A DNA stretch of 18,450 nt, taken from assembly GCA_027578815.1 (NCBI GenBank), contig JANBTH010000389.1:1-18450 (forward strand), written 5' to 3'. The notes under the pieces were generated by a model. It saw nothing but the letters and a program-made list of their open reading frames with translations. It did not search any database and was not told where the DNA came from. The DNA is from Coemansia sp. RSA 1804. Lineage: Eukaryota > Kickxellomycota > Kickxellomycetes > Kickxellales > Kickxellaceae. Position numbers and translations under genes: made by a program. Shown one piece after another: positions 7,460 to 15,117 of this stretch (positions are counted from its first letter, which is position 1; each line of letters starts with the position of its first letter).

Positions 7460-8302
7460 ATGTTTGCGCTCACACGGCACAAGGTCTTTCTCATCGGCAC
7501 AGTGGCGATGGTTGCGCTGCTGACGCTGGGAGTCAGCTACCGGTACGTGAGCATCGGATCCATTAGAATTGGCACCGGCGGTGGAGGGGATAGCGAATCA
7601 AACCAGACGGAGCCACCAGCATCCACTTTGTCTTCAGCTCCAGAACCTGTTCCAGATCCAGAGCCCGAGATCCCACTGGTACCGCCAGCAGAGATGCTGT
7701 ACAAGCTGAAGCCAGTGCGCGAGGCGGCCGAGAACATCACATCGACGGTGTTCATGTTCCGGGGCGACTTCAGCAGCGACTTTTACGACATCTTCACGCT
7801 GCACAAGCGGGCAACCCGGTACTGCGACAAGGACACCACAGTCGATGGGTGCGACGTCAGGCTGCCGAGGAACTACAAGTGGTGGACGCTCTCGTCCAAG
7901 CTGGTGGATGCGCTGGAGGTCATGTGCAAGGAGCCGGAGAAGACCGATTTCTATGTCAAGATTGACGATGATCTGATCATGTCTGAGCGGAAGCTCGATG
8001 AGGTCATTCGTCGGATGGCTGCCACCGATTGCCAGGTTGCCGGTGGAATTGCTGCCGACCACGGGTACTACTGGCCTGTGGGCCAAGTATACATCTTCAC
8101 GCGCGCCATTCTTGAGCGGCTGTGTCTCCTGTACCCGATTACCAGGGAGCTGCATTCCAGCGAGGACATTACGTTTGGGCGGCTGCTTAATTCCTCGGAT
8201 ACCAGCATGTTCTGCAACCTGGATAGACCGCGGAACCACTGGCACAAGGACTACAAGGACAGAAGGGTGCGGATCAGTCACTTTACGCAGCACAACGAGT
8301 GA
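7460..8302 (+). CDS. GT31-like type II membrane glycosyltransferase, copy 5
   Basis: A 280-aa protein; the ATG at 7460 is the first in frame and aligns with the paralogues. Anchor at about 9-28. The stalk (31-75) has a Gly-rich run at 38-43 followed by Ser/Thr and Pro/Glu-rich sequence, a likely O-glycosylated linker. The domain starts at about 78 with RGDFSSD (101-107), RATRYCD (117-123), WWTLSSKL (141-148, with Trp where other active-looking copies have Gly), KIDDD (167-171), YYWPVGQVYIF (203-213) and SED-x-x-FG (234-240). Six shared cysteines are present, and NSS at 244-246 is a possible N-glycosylation site. As in the other copies, Golgi glycosyltransfer is inferred from the GT-A-like motifs. 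It is closest to copy 4 in the C-terminal third, has the highest apparent GC content with it, and converges with the membrane-protein gene at 8436. Confidence 0.76.
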   Translation: MFALTRHKVFLIGTVAMVALLTLGVSYRYVSIGSIRIGTGGGGDSESNQTEPPASTLSSAPEPVPDPEPEIPLVPPAEMLYKLKPVREAAENITSTVFMFRGDFSSDFYDIFTLHKRATRYCDKDTTVDGCDVRLPRNYKWWTLSSKLVDALEVMCKEPEKTDFYVKIDDDLIMSERKLDEVIRRMAATDCQVAGGIAADHGYYWPVGQVYIFTRAILERLCLLYPITRELHSSEDITFGRLLNSSDTSMFCNLDRPRNHWHKDYKDRRVRISHFTQHNE

Positions 8303-8386
8303 AAATAGTTTCCTAGTGGTAATCATAACCTGCTCTGGTGTATGATGTCCATAGATATAGAGTATATTTAAATAATACGTGAGAAT

Positions 8387-8392
8387 AATAAA
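8387..8392 (+). terminator. Poly(A) signal for GT-like copy 5
   Basis: AATAAA 85 bp after the copy 5 stop, within the 133-bp convergent spacer shared with the membrane-protein gene on the other strand. Confidence 0.45.
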
Positions 8393-8435
8393 ATGCCGCA
8401 CCTTTTTTATTTTTTATTTCTTACTGGTTATTTAA

Positions 8436-8912
8436 TCACCTCCCGGCAAACAAGCAGGCCATGTCGAAAATAACGTAGATGCAGGCGAGACACCCGCCGA
8501 GGATGGGGAAGACCTTCTGCTTGAGATGGTCGGAATCGCTGCCCGGCAAGCGCATGACAACGAGGAACAGCGGGTCCTGCAGCGTGGCGAACGAGGCGAT
8601 CAGGATAAACAGCGTGCGGTTGAACACGTTGTATCCGTTGCGGATGTCAACCGGAATAACGGTGTGCAGAAACAGAACATAGTGGATGACTGTTAGGGCA
8701 ATGACCACAACCAGGCCAAAACGGCCCGCCACATGCACCTGGTTAAGCGTGCTGTTGCTGTTTGGATTGTTGACGTATTCGTCGGATGCGCTGCTTCCTG
8801 GATACAGATAGTAGTCGTGGTAGTAGCCGAGTGCCACGCAGAGAAACGTAGCGGATGCCACGTAGAGCACGATTCTGATGGTGTTTAGGAGATTGAGATT
8901 GACCTCGACCAT
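8436..8912 (-). CDS. Four-helix integral membrane protein of unknown function
   Basis: 158 aa from the ATG at 8912. I do not recognise the family. Hydrophobic segments lie at about 11-29, 63-85, 97-119 and 133-155, giving a four-pass protein. The first loop (30-60) is Tyr-, Asn- and Ser-rich with a possible N-glycosylation site at N53-S-T, which would place it on the lumenal or outer side. Short polar loops contain PVDIRNGYN (87-95) and RLPGSDSDH (121-129). No catalytic motif is visible. Its length and layout would fit small four-TM families such as MARVEL-like or transporter-accessory proteins, but no signature supports any of these. The codon use and absence of stops over 158 codons make it a real gene. 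It converges with GT-like copy 5 and lies downstream of the Zn-cluster factor on the same strand, about 490 bp away. Confidence 0.75.
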   Translation of the reverse strand: MVEVNLNLLNTIRIVLYVASATFLCVALGYYHDYYLYPGSSASDEYVNNPNSNSTLNQVHVAGRFGLVVVIALTVIHYVLFLHTVIPVDIRNGYNVFNRTLFILIASFATLQDPLFLVVMRLPGSDSDHLKQKVFPILGGCLACIYVIFDMACLFAGR

Positions 8913-9404
8913 GCTGGAAAAATGGTATTTTACCCGTTCTTTTATTATCAGTAAATGTTGCTACAATACGAAGAGGATGGAAATTAATGGTAAATAATAT
9001 AACCAGGAAATGTAAAAAGTAGTAAAACAGAAAGGCTTGGAGAGAAGAGCCCGATGCAGGGTAAAAGCAGTAGAGATGCAGGCAGTAATTTACTCGGCTA
9101 AAGGGTAAAAAGGGGGTTTGGACATCTCCTTTCTGGCATTGTGGTTTGTGCTTTGAACAAACAAAACCAAAAGTTAATACTGCTTGTCATATGCCTCTTC
9201 TTTATCTCCTAATGCAGAAAGGGGGCTGAAAGGGGGAAGACGCATTTTAAAAAAGATAAGCAAGGAGAGGAAGTGGTATTCGCAAAAGAAAACGTAAAAA
9301 GAAAAAAGCATAACTTAACTGACTAACTAGAGTAAATAAATAAACGAGGAATTCACAGGAGAATGGTAATAATAATAATGTAGGGGAGTGGGGGGCATCG
9401 TTAT
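8913..9404. other. Spacer between the membrane-protein gene and the Zn-cluster gene
   Basis: 492 bp of purine-rich (plus strand) AT-rich DNA. It must hold the 3' end of the transcription-factor gene and the promoter of the membrane-protein gene, both on the minus strand. No further gene, tRNA or clear TATA box was seen. Confidence 0.5.
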
Positions 9405-10883
9405 TTAACAAGAGAGCGCAGAATCGGCGAAATCGGCAGCCACATCGTCATTGTCATCGTCGTCATCATCGTAATCGGCATCGGGCAGCCGGGCGCTCTC
9501 GTCCTCCTTGTCGGCATACTCCTGCTCGAGATGCGTGTCGTGCAGCCTGCGCGAGAGGCGGCGGATGTGGGCGCGCGTGAGGTTGTCATTTGAGAAGCGG
9601 TGGTGCAGCGACTGGCGGCTGTCGAACGATGAAGGCACCGACGACATGTCGGACTCGGCGGATGTTGTGTGGCGCGAGCTGTTGTGCGGATCCTCGGGAA
9701 CGTCCAGAAGCGACTGCTGCTCGACTGCGTCGCTGGCTGTGCGCTGCCGCCCGTGCTGGTGCCGGCGGCTCATGCTCTGCGAGTTCAGCTGGTTCTGGTT
9801 CAGCTGGTTCTGGTCCTGCGGGTCCTGCGGGTTCTGCTGCGGCATTGCGTGGAGCGAGGGCGGCGACCGTCGCAGCGCCACGTCGGTCAGCATCGCAAGC
9901 GACGACGGAGGCCGCGACTGCGGCTGCGGCTGCGGCTGCGCGTGGTCGAACGACTCGATTGGCGGGAGCCGAACCGGACCGGCGCCGCGCATGAACGGAA
10001 GCGGCGGCAGCGCGTGGTGGTAGGCGGGAGGCTGCGAGTATTGCAGCGGCGCTCTGCTGCTGCTGCTGGCGGAGGAAGCTGGCGGGAGCTGCGCCGGGTG
10101 GTGGTGGTGGTAGTGCTGGCGATGCACCGTGGCAAGCGTATTGAATGCCGCCGTCAGCCCCATTGTCGGCGTCTCCGGCTGCTGGTGCTGGTGGAATGCG
10201 CCGCCGCCGTGTTGCGGAAACGCCGCGCGCCGGTGCTGCACCAGCGGCGTGTCGGATCCGCTGCCGCTGCTGCTGCTTCTGCCGGCGCCGGCGCCAGCTC
10301 CGTCGTCATCGCCGCCATCGTCGGCCACCGGATCGGCGTGGAGAATCGCAATGGCACCGGGCCCCAGGATCTGCGGCGGCCGCGGTCTGTGCGGTCTGCG
10401 CGGTCTGCCATGCGCGGTCTCCTCCGCAGCCCGCCTCCCAATTCCGACGCCAATTCCGACGCCGCTGCTGCTTCCGCTCCTCCGAGCGCCCGGCGGCGGC
10501 GGCGGCGGCGCAGTGGATGTCGTATTAGTCGTATTAGTCGTATTCGTATTCGTTGTAGTTTCCGTCAGCGACGACGTGGCATTGCTCTGCGAATCGTCGT
10601 CATGCGATGTGTTCCGTTTCCGCTTCTTGTACGGCCCGCGCTTGATTCCCTTCTTCCGGGGCTTCCGCTTAGAGTCCACGCAAGTGTCTGCCATGTTGTA
10701 TTTGACACATCGCTGGCATGGTCGCCCCGAGTCGCATCGCTTGCAGGCGCGCTGGCAGTTGTTGCACGCATTCTTCACCTGCGCCCGCTTGGCCTTGCCC
10801 TGCCATTGCTGCTGCTGCTGCTGCTGCTCTGCAGGTGTGTCCGGCGGGGATCGTCCCTCTTCTGATACCGGTACCGATGCCAT
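9405..10883 (-). CDS. Zn(II)2Cys6 fungal transcription factor
   Basis: 492 aa from the ATG at 10883. After a poly-Gln run (20-26) comes a complete zinc cluster: C40-x2-C43-x6-C50-x5-C56-x2-C59-x8-C68, with an extra Cys at 47. A strongly basic segment follows (71-90, including GIKRGPYKK), probably a nuclear-localisation and DNA-contact linker. This cluster plus basic tail is a recognisable fungal subtype, but I cannot assign a named regulator. The rest is low complexity: Asn/Thr repeats, a Pro run, Gly-Val-Ile-Gly repeats, a His-rich stretch, QP repeats, Gln/Asn-rich sequence, then a serine-rich region and an acidic tail (poly-Asp near 470-480) that may act as an activation domain. There is no fungal-specific MHR domain visible. 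It diverges from UTP6. Targets are unknown; whether it acts on the neighbouring genes cannot be told. Confidence 0.88.
   Translation of the reverse strand: MASVPVSEEGRSPPDTPAEQQQQQQQWQGKAKRAQVKNACNNCQRACKRCDSGRPCQRCVKYNMADTCVDSKRKPRKKGIKRGPYKKRKRNTSHDDDSQSNATSSLTETTTNTNTTNTTNTTSTAPPPPPPGARRSGSSSGVGIGVGIGRRAAEETAHGRPRRPHRPRPPQILGPGAIAILHADPVADDGGDDDGAGAGAGRSSSSGSGSDTPLVQHRRAAFPQHGGGAFHQHQQPETPTMGLTAAFNTLATVHRQHYHHHHPAQLPPASSASSSSRAPLQYSQPPAYHHALPPLPFMRGAGPVRLPPIESFDHAQPQPQPQSRPPSSLAMLTDVALRRSPPSLHAMPQQNPQDPQDQNQLNQNQLNSQSMSRRHQHGRQRTASDAVEQQSLLDVPEDPHNSSRHTTSAESDMSSVPSSFDSRQSLHHRFSNDNLTRAHIRRLSRRLHDTHLEQEYADKEDESARLPDADYDDDDDDNDDVAADFADSALSC
10807..10830. repeat. CTG/CAG trinucleotide run
   Basis: A run of GCT/CTG units on the plus strand that encodes the poly-Gln tract near the N-terminus of the Zn-cluster factor on the minus strand. 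Such runs commonly vary in length between strains. Confidence 0.8.
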
Positions 10884-10919
10884 CCTTTTTTTGGCTTTTT
10901 ACTTTTTTGTTGCTATAAA

Positions 10920-10944
10920 TAGTATTATTAGTATTAGTATTAGA
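10920..10944. repeat. TATTAG hexamer repeats upstream of the Zn-cluster gene
   Basis: Four imperfect tandem TATTAG-type units about 40-60 bp upstream of the factor's start codon. Similar GTATTAGTC units occur inside the same gene at about 10520-10550, where they encode the Asn/Thr stretch. Confidence 0.7.
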
Positions 10945-11683
10945 ATTGATTTTAATTATTTCTTGCACTTCTCCCTCCCCAAAAATATTAATATGCGAAT
11001 ATACGAAAATAAAGTGAAAAAAGGTGAAAACCCCCCACGAGGAGACGAAAAAGGGGGAAAGGATGGGGAGGGGGGAAAAGGGGGTTTGCTGCTTTGCTTT
11101 GCTGGGCTGTGGGTGCTATTGAGAATAATAAAGTACATAAAAAAAAGAAGCGGAACATTGGAAGAAGAAATACCAAAAAAGGATGGAATCGAATCGAATG
11201 GGATGATGGGCTCCTTTTTTCCTGTCTTTCGTTGTTTTATCGTCAATGTTCTGGGCCTCTCTTCCTTATTGTCTTTACGAAAAAAGGCTCAAATTCGTTT
11301 TTTTATTGGGTCGATTAGTACAGGTAACCCATCGAAATTGTCTTTGTCTTTTTTTATTTTGCTTAATTGGCTGGAATGGCTTTTTTGTTGCTCACACCCT
11401 CTTTTCCCACTTTTACTCCCCCCATCAGAAAAAGGAAAAAAACAAACTTTTTTCTTCTCACTCACCATTCCAGAACCCAGCAAGCAGAAGAGTGTTGTTT
11501 TTGCCTTTTTTCACCCTTGCTTTCTGTTGCTCCTTTTCCCTTTTCTTTCCAATGAATGGAAAGCGGAGCCCGCAGCTGGGATTGGGCGGGGTTTTTTCTT
11601 CTCGCTTGTTTATATTTTGATTTCCTTTTTTTGTGATGAACCTTGGTACTTTTTTATGTCAGAATCTTCGTGCATTGGATGCG

Positions 11684-11771
11684 TGACCCTGGCCGATCAT
11701 CTGCAGATCATGTGATTGTGGTTCTGATCTGATCTGAAGCTTTTGATTCTGGCCGGCCCCGGATCATGGCC
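11684..11771. promoter_or_regulatory. GATC-rich cluster in the UTP6 upstream region
   Basis: GATC occurs five times (near 11695, 11706, 11726, 11731 and 11761), with a 10-bp palindrome ATCTGCAGAT at 11699-11708 and two GGCC-containing segments. It is an island of higher GC in AT-rich spacer, 170-260 bp upstream of UTP6. A protein-binding site cluster is inferred only. Confidence 0.3.
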
Positions 11772-11941
11772 TCTTATTTTTTTTTGGGTGTATGCAAAGA
11801 AAAGGTTTTTTATTTTCATCAAGCAGCGTTTACGATATTTACATATTATTTTTTTTTTTTACTTTTTTCTCTTTCTGCTGTTGAGCTTTTTTTCAAATAT
11901 ATTCTCTTCTAAATCAGAGGTTTTTTTCTATCTTCTAAACC

Positions 11942-14056
11942 ATGGCCGAGATTGTCCAGTACCATCTGGAGCAGATGGTCCCCGAGCTCGAGGACCTCGA
12001 GCGGAAGGGCCTGTTCAGCAAACAGGAGCTGCGCGCATTAGTGAAGAAGCGCACGAAATTCGAGTACTCGCTGAAGAGGCGTCGTGCGGCGGTGGGCGAT
12101 TTCCTCAGGTACGTCGAGTACGAAGCAAACGTCAATGCGTTGCGGAGGGAGCGGAAACGGCGGCTCCGCCCGGCGGCAGGCAGCAGCGGCAAGAAGAAGA
12201 GCGCGACGACAACGGTGTCCGATTACTCGATTGATCAGCGGATCATCTCGATCTTCGAGCGCGCGGTTGTGCGGCACAGCGAGGATAAGCGGCTGTGGAT
12301 CCAGTTTATTGCGTTTGTCAGGGGGCTTGGAGCTAGTAGCAGTGGGGATGATACGGATGGTGGTGGGTACTCGCGCCTGTTGTCCAGGCTGTATGGCCGT
12401 GCGATTGCTGCCCATCCGCGTGATCCGAAGATGTGGATCATGGCTGCGGATTACCAGCTCGGCGACACGGCCAACGGCGCGGCGGCTAGGGCCCTGATGC
12501 AGCGGGCGCTGCGGGTCAACCCGGAGAGCAGGGAGCTGTGGGCCGAGTACCTGAGGCTTGAGCTTCTGCTTGTGGACAAGATACGGACCAGACGCCGTGT
12601 GCTTGGCATTGACGGCGAAGCAAAGAAGGAGGAGGAGGAGGAGGAAGGAGATGCTGGGTTTATTGATCTGCCCGAGCTCGATGAGCATGAGAGGGAGGAG
12701 AGTGGAAAGCCCGATGGCGGCGACTCTTCTATTGCAGCGGTGCTGGCCGAGATCGAGGAGCGCATCGAGACCAAGGCACTGCTGAAGCTTGACTCGGAGT
12801 CGGCGGAGCTCACGGACGAGCAGAAGGCGGCAATGGCAACCGCTGCCAACCCGTATCTCCAGGGCGTTGTTGCTCGCATCGTGTACGACCAGGCGGTTGC
12901 TGCCGTTCCCGACGACCTTGAGTTCCGCAAGGAGCTGGCGGCCATTGTGGCTCGGTTTGACGGAATGGAACCGCTGCACGCCCATGCGGTACAGACCGTC
13001 TCCCGCGACTTTGCAAACAGTCCGCCAGCAATCGCGTATCTCTGCACCGCTGGGCTTCTGGGCGTGTCGCTGGACTCGCCTGCGCTGGTCGATGCGCTGC
13101 AGGCGGCGGTGGCTGCGTTCCAGGAAAACTTGGAACGAATCGCAGGTAATGCCACGGCCGGCGTTGACTTGCCTGGCGTGTGGGCGGAGTACATCCGGTT
13201 CCTGACTCACTGGCACGAAACATGCGCCGGGTCGCCATCGTCCCAGGCAATGTCCAGTCTGGCGGCGTATTTTGCTTTGCTTCTTAGGCGCGCATGCGCC
13301 GCGGTGTGCGAGGACAAGGATGCGCGGATGAGCAGCGAGGTTGCGGTGCTCCTGCTTGACAGCAACGCGGTGGGCGATAGTGGTGGCGACGACGGAACGG
13401 TGCGCTGGCTTGAGGATGCCACCGCACGGTTCCCGCAGTCTGTTGAGCTCTGGATCCGCCGGATGACTGCGCTCATCAAGGAGAGCAATGGTGCCAATGG
13501 CGATGCGCAGAGAAGGGCAACGGACCGCGTGTTCGAGACGCAGGCGCTCTCAGTCTGCGCAGAATCGCAGCGGCTCTGGAGTCTCTGGCTGGACTGGACC
13601 GAGGAGCTGCACGGGAGCGGAGTGGTTTCGGACCAGGATGTGCAGAGCCGGTACCGGGGCGCCTTCATCCAAACCGCCAAGCTGCCGTCGGAATACGCGG
13701 GCCTCAAGGAGGAGCTGCAGACCAGGTTTGTTGACTGGGCGCATCGCACCGGCGGACTCGAGGCCATGCGCGCTGCGTACGGCACGGTTTCGCGCCAGGC
13801 GTACCCGACGCTCGGGTTCTACAAGCGGTGTCTGGAGCTGGAGTCGGATCCAAAGCATCTGGTTGTGCTGCACGAGTATGCGTGCCGCGTGCGCGAGTCT
13901 GACATGGAGCCCTGGCTCGCGTATCTCCGGCATCTGGTCACGCAGCAGAGGAAGCTTGAGGATGCGGCCTCGGTGTTTTGGCGCGCATCAAGGGCGCTTG
14001 CCACCGACGACGATAGAGCTGTCTTTGACTCAAGGTACCAGGCCCTCTTGTACTAA
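11942..14056 (+). CDS. UTP6: U3 small nucleolar RNA-associated protein 6 (SSU processome, UTP-B)
   Basis: 704 aa, uninterrupted. The N-terminal Utp6 domain (1-76) is diagnostic: MAEIVQYHLE at the start, LERKGLFSKQEL at 19-30, then KKRTKFEYSLKRR and DFLRYVEYE at 53-61. HAT-type helical repeats follow from about 98 (IFERAVVRHSEDKRLWIQF; YGRAIAAHPRDPKMW; RALRVNPESRELWAEY) and recur through the C-terminal half (RFPQSVELWIRRM, ESQRLWSLWLDW, MEPWLAYLRHLV). A Glu run at 230-235 marks a disordered insert. UTP6 belongs to the UTP-B module of the small-subunit processome, which binds the 5' external transcribed spacer and is needed for 18S rRNA maturation in the nucleolus. The length is somewhat above the yeast protein because of linker insertions. 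The start has a good context (ACCATGG). It is divergent from the Zn-cluster factor. Confidence 0.95.
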   Translation: MAEIVQYHLEQMVPELEDLERKGLFSKQELRALVKKRTKFEYSLKRRRAAVGDFLRYVEYEANVNALRRERKRRLRPAAGSSGKKKSATTTVSDYSIDQRIISIFERAVVRHSEDKRLWIQFIAFVRGLGASSSGDDTDGGGYSRLLSRLYGRAIAAHPRDPKMWIMAADYQLGDTANGAAARALMQRALRVNPESRELWAEYLRLELLLVDKIRTRRRVLGIDGEAKKEEEEEEGDAGFIDLPELDEHEREESGKPDGGDSSIAAVLAEIEERIETKALLKLDSESAELTDEQKAAMATAANPYLQGVVARIVYDQAVAAVPDDLEFRKELAAIVARFDGMEPLHAHAVQTVSRDFANSPPAIAYLCTAGLLGVSLDSPALVDALQAAVAAFQENLERIAGNATAGVDLPGVWAEYIRFLTHWHETCAGSPSSQAMSSLAAYFALLLRRACAAVCEDKDARMSSEVAVLLLDSNAVGDSGGDDGTVRWLEDATARFPQSVELWIRRMTALIKESNGANGDAQRRATDRVFETQALSVCAESQRLWSLWLDWTEELHGSGVVSDQDVQSRYRGAFIQTAKLPSEYAGLKEELQTRFVDWAHRTGGLEAMRAAYGTVSRQAYPTLGFYKRCLELESDPKHLVVLHEYACRVRESDMEPWLAYLRHLVTQQRKLEDAASVFWRASRALATDDDRAVFDSRYQALLY

Positions 14057-14308
14057 ATTTCATCTGCCTCAAAACTATAATAGCAAAATCCGAACTCACC
14101 ACAATCTTACTTTCTCTTCCCCCCCATAAGACAGACAGACACAACCGCGCTATTAGATCGCTTTATTAAAGAGCCAAAAGGCCAAAGACAATGCCCAAAA
14201 AGGCGCTGTCAAAGACGATGCTGCAGATCGGGCACATAAAGCACACATCCCGCCCATTCACTCATTCGCTACCAAAGCCCAAACAAACACTACTGCCGCC
14301 CGGCTACG

Positions 14309-14968
14309 ATGATCTCAGGATTTGCGCATCTGTGGCTGATCGACTGCGCATCGGTTCCCGCGCCCACCGTTCTCCACGGCCAAACAATCGGGCCGCCGCG
14401 GAAAGCAGAAAAGGAGGAGTCAGAAGCCGAAGCCGCAAGGTGGTTCCAGGGCCATCTGCTCGCATCCTCCGCAGAAAACCAGCAAGAGCAGTACTCGGTG
14501 CTGGGCGTTCCCTCGATGCAGAAGCCAGAAATCCACGGCTGCATGATCGGCGAGCACAGCAAGCCGGCGTTCTACGACATCTACTTTTGCCAAAGCGGCA
14601 AAGAAGCCGCCTCCGCTGTTGCCTTTAGCGCTTTGGGCGTGGAAAGACACTGCGGGTCGGGCGATGCAATGGAGCTTGAGTTCCCGCCGCCCAGCGCGGT
14701 TGGAGAAGGAACAGAAGGAGAGCTGCCGTCGGTATCGGCATCGCTACCGCTGTCGTCGCTGGAAAGGCTGCGCTTTTCCACAACGAGGATGATCGCCGGG
14801 GAACGTGCCCGAGCGCATCTGGAAAAGTACGCGCCTGCCGCTTTACAGCTGTATAACCGTCCTCAGAGATCGGCTCCTGCTTCTTCTTCTTCTTCTGGTG
14901 CGGATAGCCCTGCAGCCAGCGACAATGCCGTCGTTTGTCTGGGCGCCATGATGCTTGTAAGCAGATAA
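14309..14968 (+). CDS. Conserved-looking protein of unknown function
   Basis: 219 aa from the ATG at 14309. I do not recognise it. The N-terminal half (1-115) looks folded: a hydrophobic start (FAHLWLIDC), HGQTIGPPRKAEK at 23-35, ARWFQGHLL at 43-51, and EIHGCMIGEHSKPAFYDIYFC at 74-94. A Pro/Gly/Glu-rich linker (126-145) follows, then a basic helix (150-174, SLERLRFSTTRMIAGERARAH), a Ser/Ala-rich segment (188-204) and a short hydrophobic end (VVCLGAMMLVSR). There is no signal peptide or clear membrane span. The frame was chosen over overlapping ones because its residues are varied and the composition is normal. A missed upstream exon is possible, although no splice acceptor is obvious. It follows UTP6 on the same strand by 252 bp and converges with Mdm12. 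Confidence 0.6.
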   Translation: MISGFAHLWLIDCASVPAPTVLHGQTIGPPRKAEKEESEAEAARWFQGHLLASSAENQQEQYSVLGVPSMQKPEIHGCMIGEHSKPAFYDIYFCQSGKEAASAVAFSALGVERHCGSGDAMELEFPPPSAVGEGTEGELPSVSASLPLSSLERLRFSTTRMIAGERARAHLEKYAPAALQLYNRPQRSAPASSSSSGADSPAASDNAVVCLGAMMLVSR

Positions 14969-15046
14969 ATAGATGGCCTGTGGTCGGCCTGGCGCGCCTG
15001 CCACATTTATCTGGCGCCACTCACCCATTCCCTCTCTACACACGAA

Positions 15047-15080
<34 letters not shown>

Positions 15081-15098
15081 CCAACCAACCAACCAACC
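15047..15098. repeat. Compound tetranucleotide microsatellite (AAGC)8(AACC)5
   Basis: Eight perfect AAGC units at 15047-15078 run without a break into five AACC units at 15079-15098. The units differ by one base (G to C), suggesting one array arose from a mutated unit of the other. It lies between the 3' ends of the unknown 219-aa gene and Mdm12. Confidence 0.95.
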
Positions 15099-15117
15099 AA
15101 TTTGAACATCTCTAAAT

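Larger units (their letters stand above)
10884..11941. other. Divergent promoter region of the Zn-cluster factor and UTP6
   Basis: 1,058 bp, head to head. Next to the factor's start there are TATTAG repeats (10920-10944) and CTATAAATAG at 10912-10921, which can act as a TATA-like element on either strand. The middle is G-rich then T-rich on the plus strand. A GC-richer cluster with repeated GATC lies at 11684-11771, and T-runs precede the UTP6 start. A long plus-strand frame reads through most of it into the antisense of the factor, but its translation is low complexity. I see no real gene here. Confidence 0.55.

Noticed and set aside
7634..8401. Long minus-strand frames opposite GT-like copies 4 and 5 (also 6315-6938)
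   Set aside because: They occur at the same place in both copies because the paralogues share codon structure; they are antisense images of the conserved domain.
9669..10865. A 398-codon plus-strand frame opposite the Zn-cluster gene
   Set aside because: Arg/Val/Leu-rich shadow of the transcription factor's low-complexity region, with no domain.
10129..11715. A 528-codon plus-strand open frame across the antisense of the Zn-cluster gene and its promoter
   Set aside because: Its translation is runs of Cys, Arg, Pro and Phe typical of reading GC-rich and T-rich DNA in the wrong frame, and it shares no recognisable domain. The minus-strand frame has a complete zinc cluster.
12038..13216. A 392-codon minus-strand frame inside UTP6
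   Set aside because: Antisense shadow in GC-rich coding DNA. The UTP6 frame has diagnostic motifs along its length.
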